From Endozoicomonas sp965196975 (GTDB taxonomy: Bacteria; Pseudomonadota; Gammaproteobacteria; Pseudomonadales; Endozoicomonadaceae), in contig NZ_OZ239981.1 of assembly GCF_965196975.1 (NCBI RefSeq), positions 1,240,001-1,304,000 on the forward strand: a stretch of 64,000 bases of DNA, written 5' to 3'. The notes under the pieces are model-generated. The model worked only from the letters and a program-made list of their open reading frames with translations. It was not told where the DNA came from and did no database searches. Position numbers and translations under genes: made by a program. Numbering within the stretch: position 1 is the stretch's first letter; every line of letters starts with the position of its first letter. Shown piece after piece: positions 25,126 through 34,435 of the stretch.

Positions 25126-26835
25126 TTACAGTTTGCTCTTGAGAACAGGGCTGACAGATTGAATTAGTGGCTTAGGTGTGAAATAGCTATAGAATGTCAG
25201 TGATCGACCATCCCGAATATAGCTGCTTAGATAACCCGATTTAAATACAGGGTAAACAGCCGCTTTCCCGGTGATATACCAAACCGCTTGTTGCTCCATG
25301 GTTTGCGAAGAGACCTGAAGGGTTTCACCGGTTGAAGGTATTTCAAGTGTGCCAGATGGCCTGGTGACAATGACCTCTTCCAGGTTTGTAATTCCGGTTG
25401 CGCTCATCGCCAGAAGGGGGACCCGGTCCTGTTCGGTCATTCCCCCAGTGCCTATGGCATCCGCCTTGGCTTCAGGGCTAATCTGGCCAAGTTGTTCCAG
25501 GGTAATGCTGCCAAGGCAGGCCATGTTATTACCAGAGCCTACAGAGACGAAATTGCCAATTGGGCAGTGATCAAGCATGGCGTGATAGTTTTCTTCCAGA
25601 GTCGCTTTTTCAGTAGCGCAGCTCTTAATCCCCTCTTCAACTTGATGGACGGAATACCTGGGTAACCATTTTCCGAAAGGCTGAATAAGTTTCAGTGCAA
25701 ATGTGGAGGCATCCATTCCCCTTTCCCCATCAGGTCCAATAGTGCCCTCCCCAAAAGCAAAATGGCGGTTCTCATTGTATTCCGGGGCAACGTATTCTGT
25801 GGGGTATTTTAGAAGGGTGCTACTCAACTGATTCAGGTAGTTATGATAGCTAAGTGGTAGAGGTACTTTACGCACCTGTTGATCAAGCTCTCCTGCTGGA
25901 TCAACAGACAGGTTAACAAAGGATAACTGAGCAGAATAGAGTCTTAGCTTTGTGGAAGAGACGGTTATCGTGGTTGGCTCCTGCTGATCTTTTTGAGCCA
26001 TAAGGTGCTGTCCGCCCTGGATAAATATCGGCGTTCCCAGAGGGAAGCGCTTTGAACACCCTGAATGTTTGACCCGGCTTGTACAAGTCAGTTTAAGCCT
26101 GTTATCCGGTTCGATGTCCTGGGGAGTCACAGGAAAGTCATCGGCCATAGCTTTATCGACGAAAGCTACATGGCGGGCTTTGGCAAACTTTAAGCCAAAC
26201 TCTGGTCGCCACAGTGCTAACCAGCTGTCATCTGCGGGTTCCAGGCCTGAGGAGTCAACCGTCATGAGCTGCCCAAGAACAAAAACGGGTGTATTTCTTG
26301 GAATCAGTGTACTTGAAGACTTTTGATTGGCTGCAACATTAGAGGCCTGGGCAAGATTGTTGGTAAAAAACACATCACTCGGAAAAAACTGAGCATCGGT
26401 ATCAGCGGTAGTGATTGCTCTGGCTTCCGAGTGAAAGGTTTGAATGAAATCGGTTTGTTTTACGATGTTCAGAAGCTGTTTAAGTTCATCATCTGTGATC
26501 TGGTGTCCTGAGGCATCAAAATTTCCGGCGATAGCTCCATAAACAACCTTTTCAGCAGTTTCAGCTATCGACCCATATTCCTGTCGGTAGGCGTCAAAGG
26601 CTTCATTGACTTTTGACTCGTCCCAAGGGGCCAGCAACCACTCAATCAGGTTGTTATCACCGATTTCCCAGCGAAGGGTTGTATCCTGCGGATTGATGCC
26701 CTGAAAATCAGCAATGGAATGAACATCTTGTAGCCCTTTGTAGACCTTGCCTTGCCGGTCAGCATCGGGGTAGGCAAAAACCAGTGTGGCTGCTCCGGAC
26801 AGGGCACAGACAAGAAACCATTTTTTTATCGCCAT
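25126..26835 (-). CDS. exported SH3/NlpC-P60-like protein, catalytic Cys apparently replaced by Ala
   Basis: 569 residues with a signal peptide (MAIKKWFLVCALSGAATLVFA, cleavage about residue 21). Residues about 176-228 look like a bacterial SH3b1-type domain (RNTPVFVLGQL, DDSWLALWRPEFGLKFAKAR, HVAFVD), and a second SH3-like part lies around 262-312. Residues about 360-400 match the NlpC/P60 entry motif of SH3-NlpC/P60 murein peptidases, where the usual form is G-x-DCS followed by a FG-x-x-LPR-x-S-x-Q segment. Here FGKWLPRYSVHQ is kept but the DCS motif reads MDAS (Ala376). A nucleophile-free NlpC/P60 fold would bind rather than cut peptidoglycan. The assignment rests on motif reading, so the function is uncertain. 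Flanked by the glycine-zipper gene and codA. Confidence 0.6.
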   Translation of the reverse strand: MAIKKWFLVCALSGAATLVFAYPDADRQGKVYKGLQDVHSIADFQGINPQDTTLRWEIGDNNLIEWLLAPWDESKVNEAFDAYRQEYGSIAETAEKVVYGAIAGNFDASGHQITDDELKQLLNIVKQTDFIQTFHSEARAITTADTDAQFFPSDVFFTNNLAQASNVAANQKSSSTLIPRNTPVFVLGQLMTVDSSGLEPADDSWLALWRPEFGLKFAKARHVAFVDKAMADDFPVTPQDIEPDNRLKLTCTSRVKHSGCSKRFPLGTPIFIQGGQHLMAQKDQQEPTTITVSSTKLRLYSAQLSFVNLSVDPAGELDQQVRKVPLPLSYHNYLNQLSSTLLKYPTEYVAPEYNENRHFAFGEGTIGPDGERGMDASTFALKLIQPFGKWLPRYSVHQVEEGIKSCATEKATLEENYHAMLDHCPIGNFVSVGSGNNMACLGSITLEQLGQISPEAKADAIGTGGMTEQDRVPLLAMSATGITNLEEVIVTRPSGTLEIPSTGETLQVSSQTMEQQAVWYITGKAAVYPVFKSGYLSSYIRDGRSLTFYSYFTPKPLIQSVSPVLKSKL

Positions 26836-26956
26836 GTAAACTTCCTCGGGATGAATCGGTACATCCAGATTTTTGAGATAACCGAATCAATATAGACAGG
26901 TTACAGGAGAATGAGTTTCAACCAAGGCATATACTGTTAGAAAAAAGGAGGGAGTG

Positions 26957-26986
26957 GCCTCTCACAGTGGATGTGACAGGAGAGGC
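26957..26986 (-). terminator. possible terminator after codA
   Basis: A GCCTCTC/GAGAGGC stem lies about 30 bases beyond the codA stop on the minus strand. A T-run follows about ten bases further on. Confidence 0.35.
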
Positions 26987-27017
26987 ATTTCGAGGGATAT
27001 AGACGGCTGGTTAGCGC

Positions 27018-28295
27018 TTATATTGAGTAGGCTAGGCTGATATCCCTGGGTTGTCCGGATTGATAGAGTCGGGTTCTGGCAGGTGCAGTGCTGGCAATCA
27101 GTTTTCCATGACGGATAGAGTGGGTTACCGAAGCTTGGCGGCGTACCGCATCGAACACGCTCTCAGAGTCCAGCATAATCAGGTTTGCCGGTTTACCAAC
27201 CTCAATACCGTACTGGTCCTGAATGTTCAGGCAGCGGGCACTGTTGTGGGTAATCAGGTTGATGCCCTGGTTAATCTGGTCAAAACCGGTCAGTTGGCAA
27301 CCCACCAGGCCGGTGAACAGCACCAGCAGCATATTACAGCCCTGCATGGGGAACCACTGATCCACAATGTCATCCTGACCAAAACAGGCGTTGACACCGG
27401 CTTCCAGCAACTCAGGGATTCGCGTGATGCCCCGGCGTTTTGGATAGGTATCCATGCGTCCCTGTAAATTCAAATTAGTAACCGGGTTGGCAATAAAATG
27501 GATTCCGGAATTTTTCAGCAGGCGCATCAATTTGAAAACATAGGCATTGTTGTAAGAGTGCATTGCCGTTGTGTGACTGGCTGTGACCCTTTGCCCCATG
27601 GAGCGTTCAAGGGCGAGGGTAGCTACTGTTTCTACGAATCGTGACTGTTCGTCATCGATCTCATCACAGTGAATGTCGATCAGGCGATCATATTTCTCGG
27701 CCAGATCAAACACGGATTTCAGGGACTCGATGCCATATTCTCGGGTGTATTCAAAGTGTGGGATACCTCCAACAGCCTCTGCGCCCAGCTTCAGAGCCTC
27801 TTCCAGCAACTCAGCGCCTTTTGGAAAAGAGGGGATACCTTCCTGGGGGAAGGCGACCAGCTGAATATCAATCAGGTCCCGCATCTCTTCTCTCAGTTCC
27901 AGTAAGGCATGCAGGGCGGTGAGCGATGGGTCAGTGGTATCAACATGGCTGCGAACGTGCTGAATACCCTGAGCGATGTACCACTCCAGGGCTTTTGATG
28001 CCCGGTTTTTAACATCACCGCGGGTCAGCGTTTTTTTCCGCTCAGACCAGTTCTGAATGCCTTCAAATAAAGTGCCGCTTCGATTCCATACCGGCTCTCC
28101 GGCCGTCAGAGCAGTGTCCAGATGAACGTGTGGATCGATAAAGGGCGGCAGGGCTAATTGTCCATTACCATCAATGACCTCTACACCTTCGTTTCGGGCA
28201 GTGCCAGCAGGCGTGATGGCCGTGAAAATGCCATTATCAATGTCAATATCAAACAGGCCCTGCTGCTGGTGCAGGCGAACGTTTTCAAGTCTCAT
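27018..28295 (-). CDS. codA: cytosine deaminase
   Basis: 425 residues, amidohydrolase superfamily. Converts cytosine to uracil and ammonia in pyrimidine salvage. Metal ligands are visible as DPHVHLDTAL (two His), LIDIHCDEIDD (His plus the catalytic Glu region), VTASHTTAMHSY (His) and FGQDDIVDQW (Asp). The order and spacing are those of E. coli CodA, which the length also matches. Its ATG overlaps the codB stop by four bases (ATGA type), indicating translational coupling in a codBA operon. Confidence 0.95.
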   Translation of the reverse strand: MRLENVRLHQQQGLFDIDIDNGIFTAITPAGTARNEGVEVIDGNGQLALPPFIDPHVHLDTALTAGEPVWNRSGTLFEGIQNWSERKKTLTRGDVKNRASKALEWYIAQGIQHVRSHVDTTDPSLTALHALLELREEMRDLIDIQLVAFPQEGIPSFPKGAELLEEALKLGAEAVGGIPHFEYTREYGIESLKSVFDLAEKYDRLIDIHCDEIDDEQSRFVETVATLALERSMGQRVTASHTTAMHSYNNAYVFKLMRLLKNSGIHFIANPVTNLNLQGRMDTYPKRRGITRIPELLEAGVNACFGQDDIVDQWFPMQGCNMLLVLFTGLVGCQLTGFDQINQGINLITHNSARCLNIQDQYGIEVGKPANLIMLDSESVFDAVRRQASVTHSIRHGKLIASTAPARTRLYQSGQPRDISLAYSI

Positions 28296-29545
28296 AACGA
28301 AGTCTCAGTGTGAGCAAGGCGTCCCTGAAAAATAGGTGCTTTCTGTAGCAGGATATGGCTGATAGCCGCCACCACAACGCCATTGATGGGGGCGATGCCC
28401 GGCAGCAGTGTTGCGGCGGCAATACCGGCAATCCAGGCAATCAGTGCTGAAGGGTTGATGGTGGCAAATGAAGCCTTTTGATAGTCAGGGTACTGGCCTT
28501 TTCTTACCAGAAAGTAGTCGGCGAGCAGAATGGCACCAACGGGCGGCAGTGCAGAGCTCAGCAGTCCCAGCCATCCGACAAAATTGTTATAGAGCCACAG
28601 GGCGAACAGTGTTCCCAGAGCGCCGTTGATCATCACGATCAGGTTCTTGCTCTTGCCGGTGATACTGGCAAAGCCCAGACCGGAAACGTAAAGTGCATTA
28701 TCATTCGTGGTCCAGATATTCAGGCCCAGAGTGATCACTGCTGGTAGAATAAGGCCCTGAAGGAACATAACCTCGGCAATATCGGCCTGGCCAGTGACCA
28801 TGGAGCCAACGGCGCCAAAGGTGAACATCAGGCTGTTGCCCAGGAAGAAGGCAATCAGTGTCGCGCTGACCGCAATTTTTGGTGTGCGGGCAAATCGGGT
28901 AAAATCGGCCGTCAGGGAACCACCGCTGATAAACGATCCGATACAGATACTGATGGCACTGGCAAACGTAATTGTGGTTGTTGGTTCGATGGCCATCAAC
29001 GCCGACAAGCCTCCGGCGCTGTCTACAGCTTCCTTGACGGAGAAACCACCCAGTAGGGCAATGGCGGGAACGGCGATGAAACTGAGGATGGTCAGTGCCT
29101 TGAAACCAAAAAATGCGGTCACTGTCATCAGGAAGCCTGAGACTAACACCAGAATCTCTGTGTTGATGCCGGTTGCCTTGTTCACCGGAAGAGCAAACAT
29201 GGCTACCCCCACACCGAACCAGCCCACTTGAGTAGCGGCCAGCACCAGGGACGTCAGTTTGCCGCCGATTTTACCAAAGGCATATTCTGAGAGAAGGTGG
29301 GTGGAAAGACCGGTTTTGCTGCCCATCCAGGCGAGGCCTGAAGTGTAGGCACCGAGCAGAAGGTTACCGATCATCACAGTGATCAGAAAGCTGGAAAAGT
29401 CCAGACCTTGTCCCAGGGTTCCACCGGACCACATACTGGCTGAGAAGAAGGTAAAACCAACCATTACCACCAGAATGGGGAAAAAGCCTTTGCGGGCTTC
29501 AGCTGAAACGGGAGAGTGAGCGAAATCCTGGGAATGTTCCGACAT
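28292..29545 (-). CDS. codB: cytosine permease
   Basis: 417-residue inner-membrane transporter of the nucleobase:cation symporter-1 family with about 12 hydrophobic segments. Signature stretches are GFTFFSASMWSGGTLGQGLD near the N terminus and TATQVGWFGVGVAMFALPV-like text in helix 3. It brings in cytosine for CodA. First gene of the codBA operon, with a GGAGG-like site before the ATG (ttggaggaccaatg on the minus strand). I saw no clear PurR operator upstream. Confidence 0.94.
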   Translation of the reverse strand: MSEHSQDFAHSPVSAEARKGFFPILVVMVGFTFFSASMWSGGTLGQGLDFSSFLITVMIGNLLLGAYTSGLAWMGSKTGLSTHLLSEYAFGKIGGKLTSLVLAATQVGWFGVGVAMFALPVNKATGINTEILVLVSGFLMTVTAFFGFKALTILSFIAVPAIALLGGFSVKEAVDSAGGLSALMAIEPTTTITFASAISICIGSFISGGSLTADFTRFARTPKIAVSATLIAFFLGNSLMFTFGAVGSMVTGQADIAEVMFLQGLILPAVITLGLNIWTTNDNALYVSGLGFASITGKSKNLIVMINGALGTLFALWLYNNFVGWLGLLSSALPPVGAILLADYFLVRKGQYPDYQKASFATINPSALIAWIAGIAAATLLPGIAPINGVVVAAISHILLQKAPIFQGRLAHTETSL

Positions 29546-29760
29546 TGGTCCTCCAATAAATAAAAGGGTTGAGGGCCTTGTAGCCGGATATTCATGCTAA
29601 CAGAACGGTCATTCGAAGTCAGTCAATGATAAACCGTAACCGATTTCGGAAATTACCGTGAGCGTGAATATATTGTGAATTCACTGAATTCCATTTATCG
29701 TTGCCTGTGAATGGTTAAATGCACACATTAATTGAAAGATAACAAGAAGGAGTAATTACT

Positions 29761-30198
29761 GTGGAGCACCTGCTGGAAGACTACCCCGTTATCACTGAAA
29801 TACCCGTAGCCTGGGGGGATATGGATGCCCTTCAGCACGTTAATAATGTCGTGTATTTCCGCTATTTTGAAACGGCCCGTATCGATTATTTCGATAAAAT
29901 ACAGGTAATGGAAAAAGCGAAGGGCAGTGGTATAGGTCCTGTGATCAGTCATACCCAGTGCTTTTATAAGGCTCCGGTGACTTATCCGGATACTTTGCTG
30001 GTGGGATCAAGGGTGAGTGATGTGCAGGAAGATCGTTTTATCATGGAGTATGCGATTTACAGCAAAAGCATGAACAGAGTGACCACAACAGGTACCGCAA
30101 CGGGTGTCATGTTTAACTTTGCTACCAATGCCAAAGCCAGTATTCCAGAGGAGCTGAAAGCGCTTATTCAGAAAATTGAATCGGGTGAGATTAAGTAG
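29761..30198 (+). CDS. acyl-CoA thioesterase, hotdog fold (YbgC/4HBT family)
   Basis: 145 residues. The hotdog thioesterase signature is WGDMDALQHVNNVVYFRYFE, where Asp and the HVNN turn form the active site of 4-hydroxybenzoyl-CoA-type enzymes. FETARIDYF follows. It hydrolyses acyl-CoA in the cytosol, but the substrate cannot be told from sequence. The GTG start at 29761 has AAGAAGGAG about eight bases upstream. Single gene, closed by a strong hairpin. Confidence 0.88.
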   Translation: MEHLLEDYPVITEIPVAWGDMDALQHVNNVVYFRYFETARIDYFDKIQVMEKAKGSGIGPVISHTQCFYKAPVTYPDTLLVGSRVSDVQEDRFIMEYAIYSKSMNRVTTTGTATGVMFNFATNAKASIPEELKALIQKIESGEIK

Positions 30199-30210
30199 CG
30201 GCTGTTTTGG

Positions 30211-30244
30211 AAGTGAGAACAGTATGCGGTGGTTGTTCTCACTT
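30211..30244 (+). terminator. terminator after the thioesterase gene
   Basis: An 11-bp perfect stem AAGTGAGAACA/TGTTCTCACTT starts 13 bases after the stop and is followed by a T/C-rich tail. It also separates the convergent lipoprotein gene. Confidence 0.65.
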
Positions 30245-30261
30245 TCTTTCAAAACGTTACT

Positions 30262-30948
30262 TTAAGGAAAAGAATCACTATGCCCCCAATTATATGGGGA
30301 GAAGGGAATGGTTATTGCTCGCACTAACTGATTCCTTTCATTATTAACATTCAGATCAACTTTAAAATGCGTTCTCGGTGAAGGCGTGTTCACACTGAAT
30401 TCCAGTTCGTAGCAACTCCATAAGCCATTGGCTTCCAGGTTTATGGGCTGCTTTGGTAACGAGCCCTGAAAGACCCGGGGCTGAGATTCCGGGCAGCCAT
30501 GGATTTTATCGGAGAAGCGTTTGGCCTGCTCAGTGGGGTAATGAGCATATGGGTATGGGAACACACTGGTTGTTGTATAGTGTTTGCCGTCAATCTCAAT
30601 AGTGACCTGAGAAAGATCCAGTGTCAGGCCCTTCTGATAGGGAAAGAGGGAGATCCCCATTCTGAACTTACCCGGCTGTACTTTGTTATGTTGAGTCTCA
30701 CCGGAGCTGGCTCGATAAGGGATTAACACGACATAATCAACCTGTCCCAGCTGAACATCATTTCTTGGGTCAAATGTAATAGCGAACTCAGGATAACGCA
30801 TCACTTTTTGAGGGCCGCCAATACTTTCCCCAATCTCCGGTGCACTGCTGATAAAGGATTTGCTGAAACCACAGCTGGCAAGTAGGGCGATGATACTGGC
30901 GATAATGGCTAAACGTCCTGTCAGAAAGAAGTATTGAATACCCTTCAT
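30262..30948 (-). CDS. lipoprotein of unknown function
   Basis: 228 residues with a lipoprotein signal peptide. A hydrophobic stretch (LAIIASIIALLASCGF) ends in the lipobox LASC, so Cys near residue 26 would be lipidated. The rest is beta-rich and soluble (VDYVVLIPYRASSGETQHNK, SLFPYQKGLTLDLSQVTIEI). I do not recognise the family. The position after the signal has Gly-Phe rather than Asp at +2, so outer-membrane sorting is likely under the E. coli rule. Convergent with the thioesterase gene. Confidence 0.7.
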   Translation of the reverse strand: MKGIQYFFLTGRLAIIASIIALLASCGFSKSFISSAPEIGESIGGPQKVMRYPEFAITFDPRNDVQLGQVDYVVLIPYRASSGETQHNKVQPGKFRMGISLFPYQKGLTLDLSQVTIEIDGKHYTTTSVFPYPYAHYPTEQAKRFSDKIHGCPESQPRVFQGSLPKQPINLEANGLWSCYELEFSVNTPSPRTHFKVDLNVNNERNQLVRAITIPFSPYNWGHSDSFP

Positions 30949-31330
30949 AGAAAATCCTGTTAAATAGAAGCTAAGAGGAGCTATTCATTCACTGTAGCCA
31001 GTCATGATTCGGTTAACAATGTTTCAAATTTGTCTGAAATACTCTCCAAGACTTTCGATCATGTCTTATTGCAAAGAAGCTTGGGATTATTTAAGGTTGA
31101 CGCCAACACTATTACCCGCTTTTTACTGATAATGATTCGACAAGCCCAGAACACAATGACAGTCACTCTGCTTTATGCGGCGGTTGTCTCTGCGCTTGTT
31201 AACACTGGCTGGCCTCAGCCGGTCATCTACTAGCTACTTCAGCACTCTTATTTCATTGAATTCCCAAACAGTACCCACTCTAATCAGAGCATGGGGCTTG
31301 CTTATGGATTATTTTTCAGCTGGCTGAAGT
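30949..31330. other. intergenic region, no gene recognised
   Basis: About 380 bp between the divergent lipoprotein and MATE genes. A 67-codon plus-strand frame (31030-31233) has a TTG start, no ribosome site and no recognisable features, so I do not call it. The promoters of both flanking genes should lie here. Confidence 0.4.
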
Positions 31331-32677
31331 ATGTTATTTCACAATCATTGTATTCTTCGAGAGTTCAGGGTGCTCCTCAAGCTCTCACTGCCCCTGATGG
31401 GCTCATATCTGGTGATGTCACTTGCGGGCTTCATCGACACTTTAATGGCAGGGCAGTACAGCACCGTTGATCTGGCCAGCGTAGCCATAGCCTATACGGC
31501 CTGGATTCCCGTCAATGTTTTTCTTGTTGGTCTGCTGATGGGGAAAACGGCTTTTATCTCTCAGCTTTATGGGGCGGGAAAGCTACGGGATATTGCGGCT
31601 ATGGGACAGCAGGGTCTAATGCTGGCTGCAGGCTCAGGGATTGTCGGTCTGGCATTGCTGTCTGTTTTTTCCGAACTATTGATCTATGTGGATGCCAGTA
31701 GTGCTGTCCGGGAAATTGCCTCAGGTTATTTAACATTTGTCGCCCTGGGAATGCCGGGCGTTGCTTTGAGTCAGGCATTGCGAAGCTATCTGGAGGGGCA
31801 GGGTTATGTCCGTTCCGTGATGGTTGCCCACGTGCTGGGGCTGCTGATCAATATCCCACTGAACTATGCCCTGATATATGGGCGATTTGGCCTGCCAGAA
31901 ATGGGCGGTGTAGGATGTGGTATCGCCACAGCCGTTATCATGTGGCTTTCACCGCTGTTTATGGTGGCTTATATCTGTTTTAACAAGGCACTGAAATCAA
32001 CATCTCCCTTGTGCTACGCACTGGATCTTGACCTGGAAAAGCTGAAAGCTCTGATTGCAGTTGGGCTGCCCATTGCGGTTACTCTGTTTTGCCAGTTTCT
32101 GGTATTTATGGTGATCACCCTTTTACTGGCATCCCACGGGCATGTTGTTGTGGGAGCGCACCAGATAGTCTTTAACGTTTCGACATTACTGATGATGGTT
32201 CCTTCTACTATTGGTGGGGCTGTGACCATAAGAGCAGCCTACCATATCGGCTCAGGGCATCGTTCCATGGCTAATCTGGCTTCTCTGGTTGGGTTGTCTT
32301 TTACCTTGATTGCTATGTGCGTTTTGGGGACTGTGGTCTGGTGGGAGAGATTGTCAATTGTTCGTTTATATACCCAGGATCCTGCTGTTACCACGCTGGC
32401 CGAATCACTGATGGGATTGGTGGTATTGTATTTATTGTTAACAGTGATTCAGCAGGTAGGTGCGGCGGCACTGAGGGCGTATCGGGATACCTTTTCAGTG
32501 ATGCTGATCATGCTCGCTTGTCTTTGGGTGATTATGCTGCCATTAGGGTATTTCCTGGCAAACACTGATGTTTTCACTGCACCGATGGGTGTAAAAGGGT
32601 TCTGGCTGGCAATGGTTTTCGCTTATTTTATTGCGGCGATGGGAGTTTGCTACCGCTGCTACCGGGTGCTGAGTTAG
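31331..32677 (+). CDS. MATE-family multidrug/Na+ or H+ antiporter (NorM-like)
   Basis: 448 residues with about 12 hydrophobic segments in two halves. The N-terminal LLKLSLPLMGSYLVMSLAGF and FIDTLMAGQYSTVDLASVA regions are typical of NorM-type MATE exporters, as is the middle GLPIAVTLFCQFLVFMVITL, which mirrors the first half. It exports cationic drugs or metabolites using a Na+ or H+ gradient. The specific substrate is unknown. The MATE gene and the convergent SMR pair share a palindromic hairpin between them. Confidence 0.9.
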   Translation: MLFHNHCILREFRVLLKLSLPLMGSYLVMSLAGFIDTLMAGQYSTVDLASVAIAYTAWIPVNVFLVGLLMGKTAFISQLYGAGKLRDIAAMGQQGLMLAAGSGIVGLALLSVFSELLIYVDASSAVREIASGYLTFVALGMPGVALSQALRSYLEGQGYVRSVMVAHVLGLLINIPLNYALIYGRFGLPEMGGVGCGIATAVIMWLSPLFMVAYICFNKALKSTSPLCYALDLDLEKLKALIAVGLPIAVTLFCQFLVFMVITLLLASHGHVVVGAHQIVFNVSTLLMMVPSTIGGAVTIRAAYHIGSGHRSMANLASLVGLSFTLIAMCVLGTVVWWERLSIVRLYTQDPAVTTLAESLMGLVVLYLLLTVIQQVGAAALRAYRDTFSVMLIMLACLWVIMLPLGYFLANTDVFTAPMGVKGFWLAMVFAYFIAAMGVCYRCYRVLS

Positions 32678-32684
32678 TGTTAAG

Positions 32685-32707
32685 GGGCACATCATGATGA
32701 TGTGCCC
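32685..32707. terminator. palindromic hairpin between convergent MATE and SMR genes
   Basis: A perfect ten-base stem GGGCACATCA/TGATGTGCCC with a three-base loop sits between the two convergent stops. There is no strong T-run on either side, so it is a likely bidirectional terminator of moderate strength. Confidence 0.5.
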
Positions 32708-32716
32708 TCACTACCA

Positions 32717-33052
32717 TTACATAGATAGCTTGAGAAATAGAATGGCAATCAGGGTGGTTGCTATACCCAGCACCTTAATTGGATGCAGACTTTCTCCAAA
32801 CATCATTCTGCCAATAATTGAAGTGGCAATAATGCCAAGTGCTCCCCAAAGTGCGTAGGCAACACTGAGATCAATGCTTTCCAGGGCAAAGGACAGGAAA
32901 ACAAAGGCCGCAATCTGTACGATCATCACCATCATGGCGAACCGCTTTTTGGTAAAGCCGTTGGACAGCTTGGTCAGTACATTACCAATAATGTCACAGC
33001 TTGAAGCGGCAACAACCCAGAAAATAGCAATCAGTTGCAGATGGTCTGACAT
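32717..33052 (-). CDS. mdtI: SMR-family transporter subunit, MdtI-like
   Basis: 111 residues with four hydrophobic helices. Small multidrug resistance family, spermidine-exporter type. It has the conserved N-terminal AIFWVVAASSCDIIGNVLTK in the position of the usual acidic helix-1 residue. SVAYALWGALGIIATSIIGR is the conserved helix-3 segment. It overlaps the end of the mdtJ-like gene by 22 bp, as expected for a two-subunit SMR pair. The spermidine substrate is transferred from E. coli MdtJI and not shown here. Confidence 0.85.
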   Translation of the reverse strand: MSDHLQLIAIFWVVAASSCDIIGNVLTKLSNGFTKKRFAMMVMIVQIAAFVFLSFALESIDLSVAYALWGALGIIATSIIGRMMFGESLHPIKVLGIATTLIAILFLKLSM

Positions 33053-33432
33053 GGCTGCAGCTCCTTCTCATTGGTCGGTTGCGCTTTACTTTCCTGTTCC
33101 TGCTTTTCCGACAGTTTCTCCCCCAGGTTCATCAAAACCATGCCGGTCATCAGTGAGGCCATGGCAATCAGTTTGTTAGTTGAGAACGTTTCGTCAAAGT
33201 AATACCAGGACATCAGGCTGATCAGTAACAGGCCGAGCCCTTCCCACATGGTATAAGCAATCGCCAGGGGGATTTTGCGAACCGCCTGGGACAGGAAGAA
33301 GTAGGAAATGGAAATTAAAATAGCCATCAGTGTATAGCCCATCACAGGACTGCTTCCTGATGCCATTTTCATAAAGGATGTGCTGGCCACCTCGGTAATG
33401 ATGGCCAGAAACAACATAAACCAGTAATACAT
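33031..33432 (-). CDS. mdtJ: SMR-family transporter subunit, MdtJ-like
   Basis: About 133 residues from ATG 33432 (MYYWFMLFLAIITEVASTSF), with GGGGG eight bases upstream. The frame extends 22 codons further but without an SMR-like start. The conserved helix-1 Glu lies in AIITEVASTS, and AIAYTMWEGLGLLLISLMSW is the helix-3 signature. A hydrophilic C-terminal tail of about 30 residues follows (KLSEKQEQESKAQPTNEKEL), a known feature of MdtJ. It forms a heterodimer with the overlapping MdtI-like subunit. Confidence 0.87.
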   Translation of the reverse strand: MYYWFMLFLAIITEVASTSFMKMASGSSPVMGYTLMAILISISYFFLSQAVRKIPLAIAYTMWEGLGLLLISLMSWYYFDETFSTNKLIAMASLMTGMVLMNLGEKLSEKQEQESKAQPTNEKELQPCQTICN

Positions 33433-33695
33433 AGGGGTTCCCCCGATCAAGAGATCAAAATAAATAAACTTAGGCTGGTTGTGTTCTTTTTCCAGCAAAA
33501 GGCAGGCAGGGGGGAACTAGAGGCCTGTGCGCCAATAGCGCTCAGCCGGGTAGTGGCAGTTAGCTGTGTAAAGACTGGGTGATATACAACGCATTTTAGG
33601 CAGAGATCATAGACCTGATTGAAGTAATAATATCATGCCTGATATCGGACGATAAGCAGCATTTGTTCTTATGGTTTGCTGTGAAATGTTATGCA

Positions 33696-34256
33696 TTATT
33701 TTCGTTTCAATAGGACCAGTACTGAACCCGTTCCACCTTCTGAAGGTGGTGCAGAACAAAATGCCAGAACATCCGGCATCTGCTTTAACCAGTGATTAGT
33801 ATGGCTCTTTAACGTCGACTGACGTTCTTTACTTCGGTGAGACTTGCCGTGGATAATGCGCACACAGGTCAGTCCACGGAAGCGGGAAACCTGGATGAAC
33901 TCATTGATCAACTCTCTGGCTTCATCAATCTTATAGCCATGCAGATCCACTTGAAACTGAACGGGAATCATCCCCTGACGTAGCTGCCTGAGCCTGGTTG
34001 TCTGGATTCCGGGTCGAGAGAACTCAATAAACTGTTCGGGATCGACCGGCTCAATCCATGACTCGGAGAGTGCTGCTCCAGCCGGTGGTTTTTCCTGTTC
34101 AGCGGCTCTTCGGCGAGCCCTAAGCGTACTTTCAGGGACGTCCGTGTTTGGCTTACGACTGATACCTGTATGTGTCTTATTGCTTTTCTTTCCGCTTAAT
34201 GGTCGTACGTCACTCATTGCTTCCTGGAAGCTTTGTTCGTCATCTCTCTCGGACAT
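33696..34256 (-). CDS. Smr-domain endonuclease (SmrA/YdaL type)
   Basis: 186 residues. The N-terminal 85 residues are polar and probably disordered. The Smr domain occupies about 100-186, with FQVDLHGYKIDEARELINEF (the DLHG motif), then CVRIIHGKSHRSK (the HGKG-like loop) and a C-terminal APPSEGGTGSVLVLLKRK strand. Smr domains are MutS2-type nucleases acting on branched DNA or on mRNA in stalled-ribosome rescue. Which applies to this stand-alone form is not settled by sequence. Minus strand, downstream of cydX. Confidence 0.88.
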   Translation of the reverse strand: MSERDDEQSFQEAMSDVRPLSGKKSNKTHTGISRKPNTDVPESTLRARRRAAEQEKPPAGAALSESWIEPVDPEQFIEFSRPGIQTTRLRQLRQGMIPVQFQVDLHGYKIDEARELINEFIQVSRFRGLTCVRIIHGKSHRSKERQSTLKSHTNHWLKQMPDVLAFCSAPPSEGGTGSVLVLLKRK

Positions 34257-34380
34257 AAAAATAGCTACTTTTAACTGAGTGGGTCGTGCGGCGATTAGCG
34301 GTTATATGGAGAGGTATTGTACTAATAGTGCAAGTATCAAACCACTTGAGAGTGCTTTTTTATTACCTTGAAATAAACAA

Positions 34381-34401
34381 CCCCCATCAAATGACAGGGG
34401 T
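34381..34401 (-). terminator. probable terminator after cydX
   Basis: A C-rich/G-rich stem around a short loop (cccctgtcatttgatgggg on the minus strand) is followed by TTGTTTATTT, about 35 bases after the cydX stop. Confidence 0.5.
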
Positions 34402-34435
34402 GCATATAAACAATCAGGCTATCAGAGTGTTGGTT

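Noticed and set aside
31030..31233. 67-codon plus-strand frame upstream of the MATE gene
   Set aside because: TTG start, no ribosome site and no recognisable protein features.
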